Assembly (NCBI GenBank): GCA_943369665.1
Contig: CALRNX020000001.1
Location: 434,001 to 498,000 of the forward strand
Length of the DNA: 64,000 bases
Source: UKL13-3 sp943369665
GTDB taxonomy: Bacteria; Bacteroidota; Bacteroidia; UKL13-3
Direction: 5' to 3'
The notes beneath the pieces are model-generated. The model was not told where the DNA came from and made no database searches. It worked only from the letters and a program-made list of their open reading frames with translations. The position numbers were made by a program, and so were the translations under genes. Below are positions 43,866-54,034 of the stretch, piece after piece (within the stretch, counting starts at the first letter, position 1; every line of letters starts with the position of its first letter).

Positions 43866-46800
43866 ATGAAAAACCTCATCCTTACACTTTCACTTATTTT
43901 TACACTAGGTCTCACTAACGCGTTTGCTACGGGTATTATTGGATCGGACATCACCTATAAATCCGGACCCGTTCAAGGAATGTATGAGGTTACACTAACC
44001 ATGTACAGATGGTGTGGGGGCCTACCATTGTGTACAGAAAACTGTAATTTTTCAAGTTGCACTCAAACAATAATCGTTACAGGCGACTCTTCCAATACAA
44101 CATATGCACTCATTCAGGCAACACTCGTGAATGTGGTTGAGGTTTCACTAAAAGGAGGTAAAAACTGTCCTTCACAATTAGGAGGAACAACCTGTAAAGC
44201 CTTCGGTTGCAGTCCACCACTGGGAACAAATCCCGGGGTGGAAAAATACACCTTCAAAGGCTATGTAGATCTGGGTCCTACAAGCGGGATTCCTGCCAAC
44301 GTATGCAATGTCCGATTGACATTTGGTAATTTTGAACGAGAATATAATTACGACAACCTGGGAGCAAATCCTTATTACAACTATGCCATTATCAACCGTT
44401 GTGCAAGTATTGCAACAAATAACTCCTCTCCTACCTATTTAAATGATCCACAGTTTAGCATTTGCAATGGCAGTTTATACCAAAACAACCACAGTGCATT
44501 TGATGCCGACTGGCAAGACTCGTTGACTTTCTCTCTTGTACCCGCCATGCGTAATTACAATGTACCATGTGATTATACTGCGCCCTACACTCATACATTA
44601 CCAGTACCGGCTTCGGTTGTTACATGTGATAAAAATACCGGGGAATTAAAGCTTATTCCAACCTATGGTTCAAATCAGGACTTTAAAGGAATTATTGTGA
44701 TTGAAACAAAACAATGGAGAAACATTAATGGAGTCGCAACATTAATGGGTATTACCAGAAGGGAATGGGACTTATTTATACTAGGAGATTGTCAGAATAA
44801 CGCCTCTCCATACATTACCATAAACCCTTTATCGATAAACAATCTAAATACTCCCGTTTTGCAATACAATACCTGTGCAAAACAGCAGTTGTGTTTTACC
44901 ATTACGGCCAAAGATTCTGACATTACAGATACTGCTTTTTTAGAATGGGATTCGTCATTGGTTCGCTATGGAGCAACTTTTACACCTATCTCAGGCCTTT
45001 CAACCAAAGATGCAAATTACCAATTTTGCTGGACACCCGATGATTCAATTGCCAGAAGAATTCCTTATTTTTTCACAGTACGCGTGCGAGATTCAAGATG
45101 TCCAAACAACGCCAAACTAATATACACGATTAAAGTACGTGTTCTTGCCGACCCTCAATTGAGCATCAGCACCAAACAAGTAAATTGCAATACCGTTAAA
45201 CTAAAATACACTCAAAACAATAGCGAATCAGAATTACTATACCCACATTGGCAAATAGCCCGAAAACCGGATGACCCATTATTTGCAAACGGATTTTTAA
45301 TTTATCCGGCAAGTAATATCACCTCTTTTAGCAAAGGTATTGCAGTACCGGGAACTTATTATATCCGCCTGGTTGCTTCGGTGGGTGCGCAAGGGTTTAC
45401 TTATCAATATTGTTCTAAATCTGTACTCGACTCTGTGTATATTGATAGTGCAAAAATTGGCAATAACTCAAAGGCAACAGATATTACCTGCTTTGGCTAC
45501 AACAATGGCAAAATGTTATTGGAAGCGAAAGACGGGGTTCCTCCTTACCAATATCGTGTCAATCCGGAAGATGCGTTTGGAAGTAAAAATATCTATACCG
45601 GCCTTTCAAAAGGAAAGTATTATATAGCCATGCGTGACCAACAGGAATGTGAAATCACCGACAGTCTGTTGGTTTCTGAACCACAAAAATTCAGCTTGAG
45701 CAGTATGGTGGAACATGTATTGTGTTACAACGATTCAAGCGGAAGTATCCAATCTGCTGCTTCAGGAGGCATCCCTCCTTATCTTTACTATTTCAACGCA
45801 GTACCTTCCAGCACCATTACCTTCAATCAGTTGAAAGCTGGAAAATACATTGTATCTGCCAAAGATTCAAACCTCTGTATGGCATACGACACTGTATATG
45901 TGCATCAAAATAGCGAAATAAAAATTTCGTCAATATTTACTCCACACCCTTGCAATGGACTAGGAAACTTAACCGTTAATGGAACAGGAGGAACGGCCAC
46001 CTTCGACTATGCACTCAATCAACTTGCTTTTCAACCTTCAAATATGTTCCCCATTTCTCAAAGCGGTAACTACAATATTGCTGTAAGAGACAGCAACAAT
46101 TGTATGAAACACGACTCGGTATTTATCCAACTACCGGATTCGTTCGTTGCTACCTCCACCTTTGATGAGATCAGTTGCCATAATGCAAAAGATGGCAAAG
46201 CGCAATTGTATGCCCGCGGAGGTATCAATGGAAACTATACCTTCCGCATCGTGAATCAACCATCAAACACAACCGGCTTATTTACACAATTAGATAGCGG
46301 CACGTATCAGTTTTTAATTAAAGACGGAAATAACTGTAATAAAATTATTACCCACCGCTTTACCAATCCTCCACAAATAATAATTGGATACATTATCGGA
46401 GACTCGGCATCAAACAGAGGTTTAACAAAAGCATATTCCATCACCCCGCAACCGGGCTTACAGTATACCTGGATCGTAACCGGTGGAACAATTACAAGTG
46501 GTCAAGGTACATCAACTGTAAATGTAAATTGGAAAGCACTTGGAACCGGCAGTATTGCTGTAATGGTGATGGATTCAAACCAATGCAGCAACAGCACAAG
46601 CAGAAATATTTTGATTGGCAATGTTGGGATGAATGAACTGAAGGAAATGTTGGGCATTTCGATCTACCCGAACCCTGCCAAACAACTATTGTATATTAAC
46701 CTTAAAACATTACCTCAGAATTCCCAATGGCATTTATTTGACATCCAAGGCAAACTCTTATTGGGTGGAGAACTCAAACTTTCGCAGGAAATCGACATCG

Positions 46801-46868
46801 AAAAAATTCCTGCCGGAATATATGTTCTTAAAGTTGGCGAATGGTACGGGCAAATAGTGAAAGAATAA
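43866..46868 (+). CDS. Giant SprB-repeat surface protein 3 with T9SS type A sorting domain
   Basis: The 1000-residue protein has a signal peptide (MKNLILTLSLIFTLGLTNAFA) and the same N-terminal module as proteins 1 and 2 in a more diverged form (GSDITYKSGPVQGMYEVTL, GYVDLGPTSGIPANVCNVRL). About four SprB-like repeats follow (starting near residues 535, 612, 690 and 760; for example ITCFGYNNGKMLLEA and ISCHNAKDGKAQLYA). An Ig-like stretch precedes a type A sorting domain from about residue 918 (ISIYPNPAKQLLYINL, GEWYGQIVKE). It is a T9SS cargo and a probable adhesin. It is the last of the rightward surface genes and converges with the membrane protein gene across 41 bases. Confidence 0.86.
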   Translation: MKNLILTLSLIFTLGLTNAFATGIIGSDITYKSGPVQGMYEVTLTMYRWCGGLPLCTENCNFSSCTQTIIVTGDSSNTTYALIQATLVNVVEVSLKGGKNCPSQLGGTTCKAFGCSPPLGTNPGVEKYTFKGYVDLGPTSGIPANVCNVRLTFGNFEREYNYDNLGANPYYNYAIINRCASIATNNSSPTYLNDPQFSICNGSLYQNNHSAFDADWQDSLTFSLVPAMRNYNVPCDYTAPYTHTLPVPASVVTCDKNTGELKLIPTYGSNQDFKGIIVIETKQWRNINGVATLMGITRREWDLFILGDCQNNASPYITINPLSINNLNTPVLQYNTCAKQQLCFTITAKDSDITDTAFLEWDSSLVRYGATFTPISGLSTKDANYQFCWTPDDSIARRIPYFFTVRVRDSRCPNNAKLIYTIKVRVLADPQLSISTKQVNCNTVKLKYTQNNSESELLYPHWQIARKPDDPLFANGFLIYPASNITSFSKGIAVPGTYYIRLVASVGAQGFTYQYCSKSVLDSVYIDSAKIGNNSKATDITCFGYNNGKMLLEAKDGVPPYQYRVNPEDAFGSKNIYTGLSKGKYYIAMRDQQECEITDSLLVSEPQKFSLSSMVEHVLCYNDSSGSIQSAASGGIPPYLYYFNAVPSSTITFNQLKAGKYIVSAKDSNLCMAYDTVYVHQNSEIKISSIFTPHPCNGLGNLTVNGTGGTATFDYALNQLAFQPSNMFPISQSGNYNIAVRDSNNCMKHDSVFIQLPDSFVATSTFDEISCHNAKDGKAQLYARGGINGNYTFRIVNQPSNTTGLFTQLDSGTYQFLIKDGNNCNKIITHRFTNPPQIIIGYIIGDSASNRGLTKAYSITPQPGLQYTWIVTGGTITSGQGTSTVNVNWKALGTGSIAVMVMDSNQCSNSTSRNILIGNVGMNELKEMLGISIYPNPAKQLLYINLKTLPQNSQWHLFDIQGKLLLGGELKLSQEIDIEKIPAGIYVLKVGEWYGQIVKE

Positions 46869-46909
46869 TTTGAGTTTTTGGATAACAACGCTTACGTCAA
46901 CAAGGTGGA

Positions 46910-48628
46910 TTATCGGCTCTGGTTTAATTCCATTGCATACAGATACAATACCCCAAGCGGAGCTGTTTCAAACGCAATAGAATCCTTGAGTTTCCAGTTT
47001 GTGTGTAGGTGCAAACGGTTACTCAAGGTTTGCGTAAAACGTTTTTCCCAATTGTTGGTTACAACATCCAAACTATCTGCTAACCGATAGTCGGATAACA
47101 CAAAATAAGGTTGAGCATATGTATTTGTGTCGGCAGCCAGATTGCGTAGATACAATTCCCTGAATGAGGGAGAAAACATGACACCCCCGGGTGAAGATGC
47201 CTGCAACAAGTATGGTATCCCTTGCATTTTACCCAGGCAAATCAATCCATGTTCGGAAGTAAATCCATGATTGGTTAAGTATGTTTTTAATCTTTGGTAA
47301 CGGTTTATGCTTCCAATATCCAGCCTTATATTACGTAAAACCGGAACTCCTTCCATCGTTTCCGTTTGTTGGGTTAATGGTAAGATTCGATAAGGATGCC
47401 ACAAAATTTTGGTATAACACACATAAGTTACACAGCATCCTACCACAACTAAGGTCAATTGTTTAAACCAGGCGATTTCTACTTGTTGAAATGCAACCAC
47501 GGCCACAACTGCCAGCGGAATGGTGGCAAAAATATAATTGTGGTAATACACATTATTGGTACCTATTACCACGATGAGCGGCACTGCGAATAACAACGAA
47601 CCATGTAAGATCAGCTTCCATTTTTTGCGCAGTGTATCCAACACATTTTTGTTTGCTACTGCAACCAGCACATATGCTGCGCACATTACCGAACACAATA
47701 CATAAATCAACCCCGTGAGTTGAAACTCGCTCATATAAAATCCGTAATACAAAAAAGCCAATGCAAGAAGCAACCAAATAACCCGGATGGATTTAACAGG
47801 AATGAATTTTGCCAATACAAAAAATACCAGGAAACGCAATCCCAACGAGGCCTGTGTCTTCACAAATACATACGCATCATTTATGAGTGTAAACCCTTGA
47901 TACTTCGCATCCATTTGTGCAAACAGATCACCGGCCAGCATAATGTTTTTAACTTGAACATAAAATGGGGTAAACCAAATACCCTGTAACAACTGATATC
48001 CCAACCAACCCCAAATAAACAACCCAACATGTTTTAATCTTTGTGGTATCGTCATTAATATCATTACAGGAATGGTGGCGCTTAAAGCCAAGCCACTTGT
48101 AATTTTGGTTACACAAACCATTGCAGCAAAACAGCCACTCAGTATGAGTAAGAAGAATTGCGTGTATTTTTTTTCGGGAGTGATGGTATGCCACATAAAA
48201 TAACACGACACACTCAATAATGTAAAAGCCGCAGTTGTATTGTTATAGCTTAGGGTAACCGAGTCAAAAGTTGCCGCAAATGGAATGCTAAGCAAACAGA
48301 AAAAAACAGCAGCGGCAGAAAACGAAATGGCAAAATACCTGAAGGCTGCAACAAGGAAAAAGATGGATGAACCAAATAGTAAAACAGTTGAAACAAGCCT
48401 GTTTACAAGAAGCGATTGGGGCAACCAGCCAAACATGAATTGAACGACTTCGTAAAAATAAGTATTGCTAATGCCCACAAACCTTGACGAAACCAGCTGC
48501 AAATTATATCCCTCATCAGTGATATCGAATCCTTTGTTTAGGGCATACAACTGAAAACCAAGGCATGCAAAAAACAAGAAACCTAAAATAGCCGCAGTAA
48601 TTTTTTCCGATAGTTGGTGGAAGTTCAT
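46910..48628 (-). CDS. Multi-pass membrane protein, possible GT-C-type glycosyltransferase
   Basis: The 572-residue protein has about ten or more hydrophobic helices in its first 420 residues and a soluble C-terminal domain of about 150 residues. An acidic motif (ITDEGYNLQL, about residues 36-45) in the first external loop is in the position used by GT-C (PMT/ArnT-like) glycosyltransferases for the catalytic Asp/Glu. This suggests transfer of a sugar from a polyprenyl carrier, perhaps onto exported proteins or surface glycans. No further diagnostic motif is clear, so the role is tentative. It lies 27 bases downstream of parC on the same strand. Confidence 0.6.
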   Translation of the reverse strand: MNFHQLSEKITAAILGFLFFACLGFQLYALNKGFDITDEGYNLQLVSSRFVGISNTYFYEVVQFMFGWLPQSLLVNRLVSTVLLFGSSIFFLVAAFRYFAISFSAAAVFFCLLSIPFAATFDSVTLSYNNTTAAFTLLSVSCYFMWHTITPEKKYTQFFLLILSGCFAAMVCVTKITSGLALSATIPVMILMTIPQRLKHVGLFIWGWLGYQLLQGIWFTPFYVQVKNIMLAGDLFAQMDAKYQGFTLINDAYVFVKTQASLGLRFLVFFVLAKFIPVKSIRVIWLLLALAFLYYGFYMSEFQLTGLIYVLCSVMCAAYVLVAVANKNVLDTLRKKWKLILHGSLLFAVPLIVVIGTNNVYYHNYIFATIPLAVVAVVAFQQVEIAWFKQLTLVVVGCCVTYVCYTKILWHPYRILPLTQQTETMEGVPVLRNIRLDIGSINRYQRLKTYLTNHGFTSEHGLICLGKMQGIPYLLQASSPGGVMFSPSFRELYLRNLAADTNTYAQPYFVLSDYRLADSLDVVTNNWEKRFTQTLSNRLHLHTNWKLKDSIAFETAPLGVLYLYAMELNQSR

Positions 48629-48655
48629 TGCAAACTATTTTAGGCTTGAGTATGG

Positions 48656-51361
48656 TTAAAACAATTTTGGTTGATCGGTATCTGGCTTTTTAGGAAAGTT
48701 TGGTTTGGGTTTTGGCTTATCGCTTCCCAATGGCTCATCATCCTGCAAAAGCTTTTGAATCCGTTCACGCTCCGAGGCTTCAATATCTTCGTTTAACAAA
48801 TGCATTTGAGCATCCTTCTCTTCTGTTATTTCAGCCTTTTCATCCTCTTCCACTTCTACCTCGGGATTGGGTGGCAATAAATTGATGCCCACAAACTCTT
48901 TACCTGCAAACCTGTTTCCGATAGCTTTCCATCCTTTTACTTCAATTACTTCGGCCAGGTTTAATTCCTCCTGTGTATTGTTTGCTTTGCCCTTGCCCAA
49001 TCCTTTTTCAACCGTAACCATCGGCAATATTCGGTCGGTAGCAAGCACTACTTTGCATTTAACACCATCGGGAGTTAACAAGAACTTTTTATTGATGGTT
49101 AACGTTTCGATCACAAAACGTTTAATAAAGTAGAACTTATCTTTTTCATTAAAGTAAATCAATGTGATGGCACGCTTAGGACGGAATTTATGAATAAACA
49201 TGACTTGCTCGGCTTCATAATGATTGCTCAATTCAAAATCTGTGAGCTCATAGTTTCCATCTTTGTAAATCACTAAAATGCGATCGTTGGTATCAAACTC
49301 TCCCAAGAATGTTCCGCGTTCATCCACATTTAACCTTCCCAATACATCATCGTAAAATATTTTACGCCCGCCAAGTGTAGAAACACCTTTCGCTTTGAGT
49401 TTAACTCCTTTGAGCAAGTATTTTGAAATGGTATTACCCAATACTCCCCTGCCCTTAATAGCCAGATCGGCAAAATTAAAATCGAACGAAAGCTTGCGCG
49501 CATGTGATAAAGGACTCAGGTTGATCTCAACCAATTCGGCTTCACTGTTTGCATTTGCAGTGAACCATAAAATTTTACTATTAGGAGCGCCTGTTGTCAG
49601 ATCATACTCTTTATCGCGGGTAACGCCCATTACGTTAAAACGTTTTGCATAACTGATCTTGGTTTTTCCATCCATATAGATCATGTTATACACTTTGCGC
49701 TCATCGTTTTTGCGGAACACATCAACATACAAAATGTCTTTGCCCACAAACAATTTATCCTGCACCTTGCTCACCTGCATTTTACCATTGCGCTTAAACA
49801 CAATAATATCATCAATATCCGAGCAGTCGCAAACGTATTCGTCTTTTTTCAGACCGGTTCCCACAAAACCTTCTTCGCGGTTTACATATAATTTTTGGTT
49901 GGCAATGGCCACCTGGTTGGCTTGGATGGTATCAAATACCTTGATCTCTGTTTTACGCTCGCGGCCTTTACCATATTTCTTCAACAAGTTTTCATAATAC
50001 TTAACCTGATATGGTTTCAGGTCATTCAGATCAGCATTTACTTGTGCCAGTTCAGCCTCGATCTTCAACATCAGATCATCGGCTTTAAATGAATCGTATT
50101 TTGAAATACGCTTGATCCGGATCTCTGTTAGCTTAAGTACATCATCTTCGGTAACATCCCTGCGGAATTGCTTGCGGTATTTATTTACACCTTTAAAAAT
50201 GGTGTCAATCACAGCTTCAAATGTTTCGCACTCCTCAATATCGCGGTAAATACGTTTTTCAATAAATATTTTTTCCAACGAACTAAAATGCCATTGCTCT
50301 TCCAACTCACCTTTACGAATGAGCAATTCCTGTTTAAGCAAGTCGCGGGTATACTCTACCGACAGACGCAACAAATCGTCTACTCCCAAAAACTGTGGCC
50401 GGTCACCCACAATTACACAGGCATTGGGCGATATCGAGATTTCGCAATCCGTAAATGCATACAAGGCATCCATGGTGATATCAGGTGATACTCCAGGTGC
50501 CAGTTGAATTTGAATCTCAACATCCTTTGCCGTATTATCAATCACTTTTTTGATCTTGATCTTACCGTTATCATTTGCTTTTAAGATCGAATCAATTAAG
50601 CTCGTAGTTGTTGTCGAAAAAGGAATATCCCTGATCACCAATGTCTTTTTATCCAACTCTTCGATCTTGGCACGTACGCGTACTTTCGACCCTTTGGCTC
50701 CACGGTTGTAATTGCTCACATCAATCATTCCACCTGTTGCAAAATCAGGGAATAACTCTACCGGTTTGCCTTTCACCGTATCAATGGCAGCACGTAATAT
50801 TTCACAAAAATTGTGCGGTAAAATTTTAGTTGCCAAACCAACCGCAATACCTTCAACACCTTGCGCAACCAATAATGGAAATTTCATGGGCAGTGTAACA
50901 GGCTCTTTTTTACGGCCGTCATAGGATTGTTGCCAGGTTGTGGTTTGCCCGTTAAATGAAACCTCCAATGCAAACTTCGACAAGCGCACCTCAATATAAC
51001 GTGCAGCTGCAGCCGAATCTCCCGTGCGCACATCTCCCCAGTTTCCCTGCATTTCAAAGAGCAAGTCTTTTTGTCCAAGACCTACTAATGCATCACCAAT
51101 AGCCGCATCACCATGCGGATGGTATTGCATGGTTTGCCCGATAACGTTGGCCACCTTGTTAAACCGGCCATCATCCATTTCTTTCATGGCATGCATGATC
51201 CTACGCTGAACAGGCTTCAATCCATCTTCAACAGCCGGAACCGCACGTTCCAGAATTACATATGATGCATAATCCAAAAACCAGTTTTCATACAAACCCG
51301 TAACAGGAGTTACGCTATGCATGCTATGATCATTTTCACTTAAATTTATTTCGTCACTCAT
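48656..51361 (-). CDS. parC: DNA topoisomerase IV subunit A (ParC, GyrA-like)
   Basis: The 901-residue subunit breaks and rejoins DNA. The catalytic tyrosine is Tyr122 in AAAARYIEVRLSKFA, preceded by the HPHGDAAIGDALV and DGLKPVQRRIMHAM blocks of the winged-helix domain. The rest is the tower, coiled-coil and a C-terminal beta-pinwheel region that lacks an obvious GyrA box, which favours ParC over GyrA. The tail after residue 840 is acidic, then Pro/Lys-rich (KPKPKPNFPKKP). It is transcribed leftward behind parE with a 123-base gap, the usual Bacteroidota parE-parC arrangement. Confidence 0.94.
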   Translation of the reverse strand: MSDEINLSENDHSMHSVTPVTGLYENWFLDYASYVILERAVPAVEDGLKPVQRRIMHAMKEMDDGRFNKVANVIGQTMQYHPHGDAAIGDALVGLGQKDLLFEMQGNWGDVRTGDSAAAARYIEVRLSKFALEVSFNGQTTTWQQSYDGRKKEPVTLPMKFPLLVAQGVEGIAVGLATKILPHNFCEILRAAIDTVKGKPVELFPDFATGGMIDVSNYNRGAKGSKVRVRAKIEELDKKTLVIRDIPFSTTTTSLIDSILKANDNGKIKIKKVIDNTAKDVEIQIQLAPGVSPDITMDALYAFTDCEISISPNACVIVGDRPQFLGVDDLLRLSVEYTRDLLKQELLIRKGELEEQWHFSSLEKIFIEKRIYRDIEECETFEAVIDTIFKGVNKYRKQFRRDVTEDDVLKLTEIRIKRISKYDSFKADDLMLKIEAELAQVNADLNDLKPYQVKYYENLLKKYGKGRERKTEIKVFDTIQANQVAIANQKLYVNREEGFVGTGLKKDEYVCDCSDIDDIIVFKRNGKMQVSKVQDKLFVGKDILYVDVFRKNDERKVYNMIYMDGKTKISYAKRFNVMGVTRDKEYDLTTGAPNSKILWFTANANSEAELVEINLSPLSHARKLSFDFNFADLAIKGRGVLGNTISKYLLKGVKLKAKGVSTLGGRKIFYDDVLGRLNVDERGTFLGEFDTNDRILVIYKDGNYELTDFELSNHYEAEQVMFIHKFRPKRAITLIYFNEKDKFYFIKRFVIETLTINKKFLLTPDGVKCKVVLATDRILPMVTVEKGLGKGKANNTQEELNLAEVIEVKGWKAIGNRFAGKEFVGINLLPPNPEVEVEEDEKAEITEEKDAQMHLLNEDIEASERERIQKLLQDDEPLGSDKPKPKPNFPKKPDTDQPKLF

Positions 51362-51484
51362 CTTCTTTTATTCGTTCGCTCTTAGCTTTCGGTTGTTAGC
51401 TATTAGCTGTTTGTCTTCTGTTAATTTTAGCCGCAGTTGTATTTATGGCCTCCCGAGACTTCGGGAGACTTACTTTCCTGCTTC
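51362..51484. other. parE-parC intergenic region with a hairpin and TTAGCT words
   Basis: The gap contains the perfect inverted repeat CTCCCGA/TCGGGAG at 51450-51467 with a four-base loop but no T-tract on either side. It also contains three copies of the word TAGCT within 30 bases near 51390. The hairpin could attenuate or process the parE-parC message. I do not call a terminator because parC would otherwise need its own promoter, and I see none. Confidence 0.5.
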
Positions 51485-53353
51485 TTAAACAAGCTCCTCT
51501 TCCTTTTCTACAATATCTTTTTCAATCTTGAGATGCTCTATAATAAAGTTTTGCCTGTCAATGGTATTTTTCCCCATATAATATTCAAGCAATTTCGGGA
51601 TCGGGGTTTCAGGTGTTAAGATAACAGGTTGCAATTTGATATTATCGCCAATAAACAATCCAAACTCATCAGGTGAAATTTCACCCAGTCCTTTAAATCG
51701 TGTTATCTCAGGCTTTCCCGTAAGTTTTGCAATGGCCTTTTGTTTTTCGTCCTCATTGTAGCAATACAATGTTTGTTGTTTGTTTCTAACCCGGAAAAGT
51801 GGTGTTTCTAAAATATACAAGTGACCATTTTTTACCAGGTCGGGAAAAAACTGCAGGAAGAAAGTAAGCATCAACAACCGAATATGCATTCCATCAACAT
51901 CGGCATCGGTTGCGATCACAATATTATTGTAACGCAATCCTTCAATACCTTCTTCAATATTCAAAGCATGTTGCAATAGGTTGAACTCTTCGTTTTCGTA
52001 AACAATTTTTTTGGTTAGTCCATAACAGTTTAATGGCTTACCCCTTAAACTAAACACGGCCTGAGTTTGCACATCACGGCTCTTGGTAATACTTCCACTT
52101 GCCGAATCACCCTCGGTAATAAACAATGTGGATTCATACCTGCGCTCTTCTTTGTCGTCTTCATTGTAGTGCAAACGGCAATCGCGCAATTTTTTATTGT
52201 GAACACTCGCTTTTTTGGCACGTTCGTTGGCCAGCTTTTTAATCCCGGCCATATCCTTGCGTTCGCGTTCGCTTTGCAAAATCCGCTTCAACAACGCATC
52301 GGCTGTTGCCGGATTTTTATGCAAGAAATCATCCAATGATTTCTTCAGAAAATCGAACACATACGCTTTGATGGTTGGACTATCGGGTCCCATATTGGTT
52401 GAACCCAATTTGGTTTTGGTCTGGCTTTCAAATACCGGTTCTTCAACACTTACCGAAACAGCAGCAACAATACTGGCGCGGATATCGGCCAGGTCAAATT
52501 CCTTTTTGTAAAACTCGCGAACGGTTTTGGCAAACGCCTCACGGAATGCCAATAAATGTGTTCCACCCTGGGTGGTATATTGCCCGTTTACATAACTGTA
52601 ATAATCTTCGCCATACTGATGTTCGTGGGTAATGGCGAGTTCTATATCATCTCCTTTTAAATGAATAATGGGATACCGAATATGCTCTTCGTTGGTTTTA
52701 CGTTTGAGCAAATCCAACAAACCATCTTTGCTAAAAAACTTCCTGTCGTTGTAATTAATGGTTAAACCCGAGTTGAGGTAAGCATAGTTCCACAATTGGT
52801 TTTCGATATACTCAGGTATAAAATGGTAATTCTTAAAAATGGTATCATCAGGTGTAAACACGATCGATGTTCCATCGGGCTCCAATGTTGTTGTTTCTTT
52901 GTACACCTTAATCAATTCGCCACGTTCAAATTCAGCAGCCGTGGTTTTTCCATCCCTGAATGATTGCACTTTAAAGTAAACACTTAACGCATTTACCGCT
53001 TTGGTACCCACACCATTCAATCCCACCGATTTTTGAAACGCTTTGCTATCGTACTTTCCTCCGGTATTCATTTTGCTCACCACATCCACAACCTTACCCA
53101 AAGGAATTCCACGACCATAATCCCGCACATACACTTTGTTATCCTGGATTTTAATATCCAAAGTCTTACCATGTTTCATCCTGTGCTCATCAATACTGTT
53201 ATCAATCACCTCTTTGAGCAATACATAAATTCCATCATCGGGAGCCGAACCATCGCCTAACTTCCCAATGTACATACCCGGACGCAAACGGATATGCTCG
53301 CGCCAATCCAACGAGCGAATACTGTCTTCGTTATAAATTACTTTTTCTGTCAT
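51485..53353 (-). CDS. parE: DNA topoisomerase IV subunit B (ParE)
   Basis: The ATPase subunit of topoisomerase IV, 622 residues, without the insert found in proteobacterial GyrB. The GHKL ATP site is complete: Glu48 and Asn52 (LLKEVIDNSIDEH), Asp78 with GRGIPLG (80-86), and GLNGVGTKAVNALS. The TOPRIM domain has LFITEGDSASGS and ATDADVDGMHI for magnesium, plus SLRGKPLN. It pairs with the adjacent parC gene to decatenate chromosomes. Its ATG at 53353 begins a family-like N-terminus. The upstream 680 bases are non-coding. Confidence 0.95.
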   Translation of the reverse strand: MTEKVIYNEDSIRSLDWREHIRLRPGMYIGKLGDGSAPDDGIYVLLKEVIDNSIDEHRMKHGKTLDIKIQDNKVYVRDYGRGIPLGKVVDVVSKMNTGGKYDSKAFQKSVGLNGVGTKAVNALSVYFKVQSFRDGKTTAAEFERGELIKVYKETTTLEPDGTSIVFTPDDTIFKNYHFIPEYIENQLWNYAYLNSGLTINYNDRKFFSKDGLLDLLKRKTNEEHIRYPIIHLKGDDIELAITHEHQYGEDYYSYVNGQYTTQGGTHLLAFREAFAKTVREFYKKEFDLADIRASIVAAVSVSVEEPVFESQTKTKLGSTNMGPDSPTIKAYVFDFLKKSLDDFLHKNPATADALLKRILQSERERKDMAGIKKLANERAKKASVHNKKLRDCRLHYNEDDKEERRYESTLFITEGDSASGSITKSRDVQTQAVFSLRGKPLNCYGLTKKIVYENEEFNLLQHALNIEEGIEGLRYNNIVIATDADVDGMHIRLLMLTFFLQFFPDLVKNGHLYILETPLFRVRNKQQTLYCYNEDEKQKAIAKLTGKPEITRFKGLGEISPDEFGLFIGDNIKLQPVILTPETPIPKLLEYYMGKNTIDRQNFIIEHLKIEKDIVEKEEELV

Positions 53354-54034
53354 TCCAAATTTCAGTTTACAGTTGATAGATCACAGATCATAGCATTTTT
53401 CTTATCTGACACGGATTATTTTTTCCATCAAACATCAACCTGGAGCTATGAACCATGAGCTATTAACTCATATTCAAGCCTGCAACTTACCAATAAACAT
53501 TGGAGCGTAATCCACAGAATGAGGCAAAAATTGTGGAAATCAGAAAAGACAATAAATGAGGGATTTGGGTGTATTGGGGATTTGTGATTTCAGGCATTGT
53601 CACTAGTTAAACAATCTGCAAAAAAAGCTAACTAACTAAAATATAGATAAATACACCATTGAACACACACTATAACCAAATGACGACCATCCAAAAAAAA
53701 ACCTGATTCGATTATCCTGTTTACTCAAGTGACCTGAAGATACTTTGGTTCATAACAGCATAATTCCCTGAAATGGAATTTGCTCGAACCTAAATACGGA
53801 AATGTTAACTGATTTATCAGACAATAGACTTCTTTACATTGAATTTAGTTTTAAGGAAAACAATAGTTATTACCCAAAATACTGACAACCAAAACACTAC
53901 AAATTTTACACCTAATAAACTACCTTAATACAATCCGTAATGCCTTTGTTACGCTACACTTTATTTTTTCTTAACATTTGAGAGTGTTGCTCAATCCTTT
54001 CTGAATAATAGTTTCTTTGAATAAAAGATGCTGT
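53354..54034. other. Long non-coding gap between parE and the histidine kinase
   Basis: The divergent gap of about 680 bases has no supportable gene. It includes repeated GAGCTAT-type words near 53440, a run of nine A near 53695, and a G-run-rich stretch at about 53555-53605. Before the kinase, TTG (about 53979) and TTTCTTTG (54012-54019) could be a weak -33/-7 pair with one mismatch in the -7 box. It presumably holds promoters for both parE and the two-component operon. Confidence 0.45.

Noticed and set aside
51450..51467. Terminator between parE and parC
   Set aside because: The hairpin is perfect but has no T-tract on either strand, and the two subunits are expected to be cotranscribed.
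53510..53520. DnaA-box-like word in the parE upstream gap
   Set aside because: TAATCCACA has one mismatch to the consensus and stands alone.
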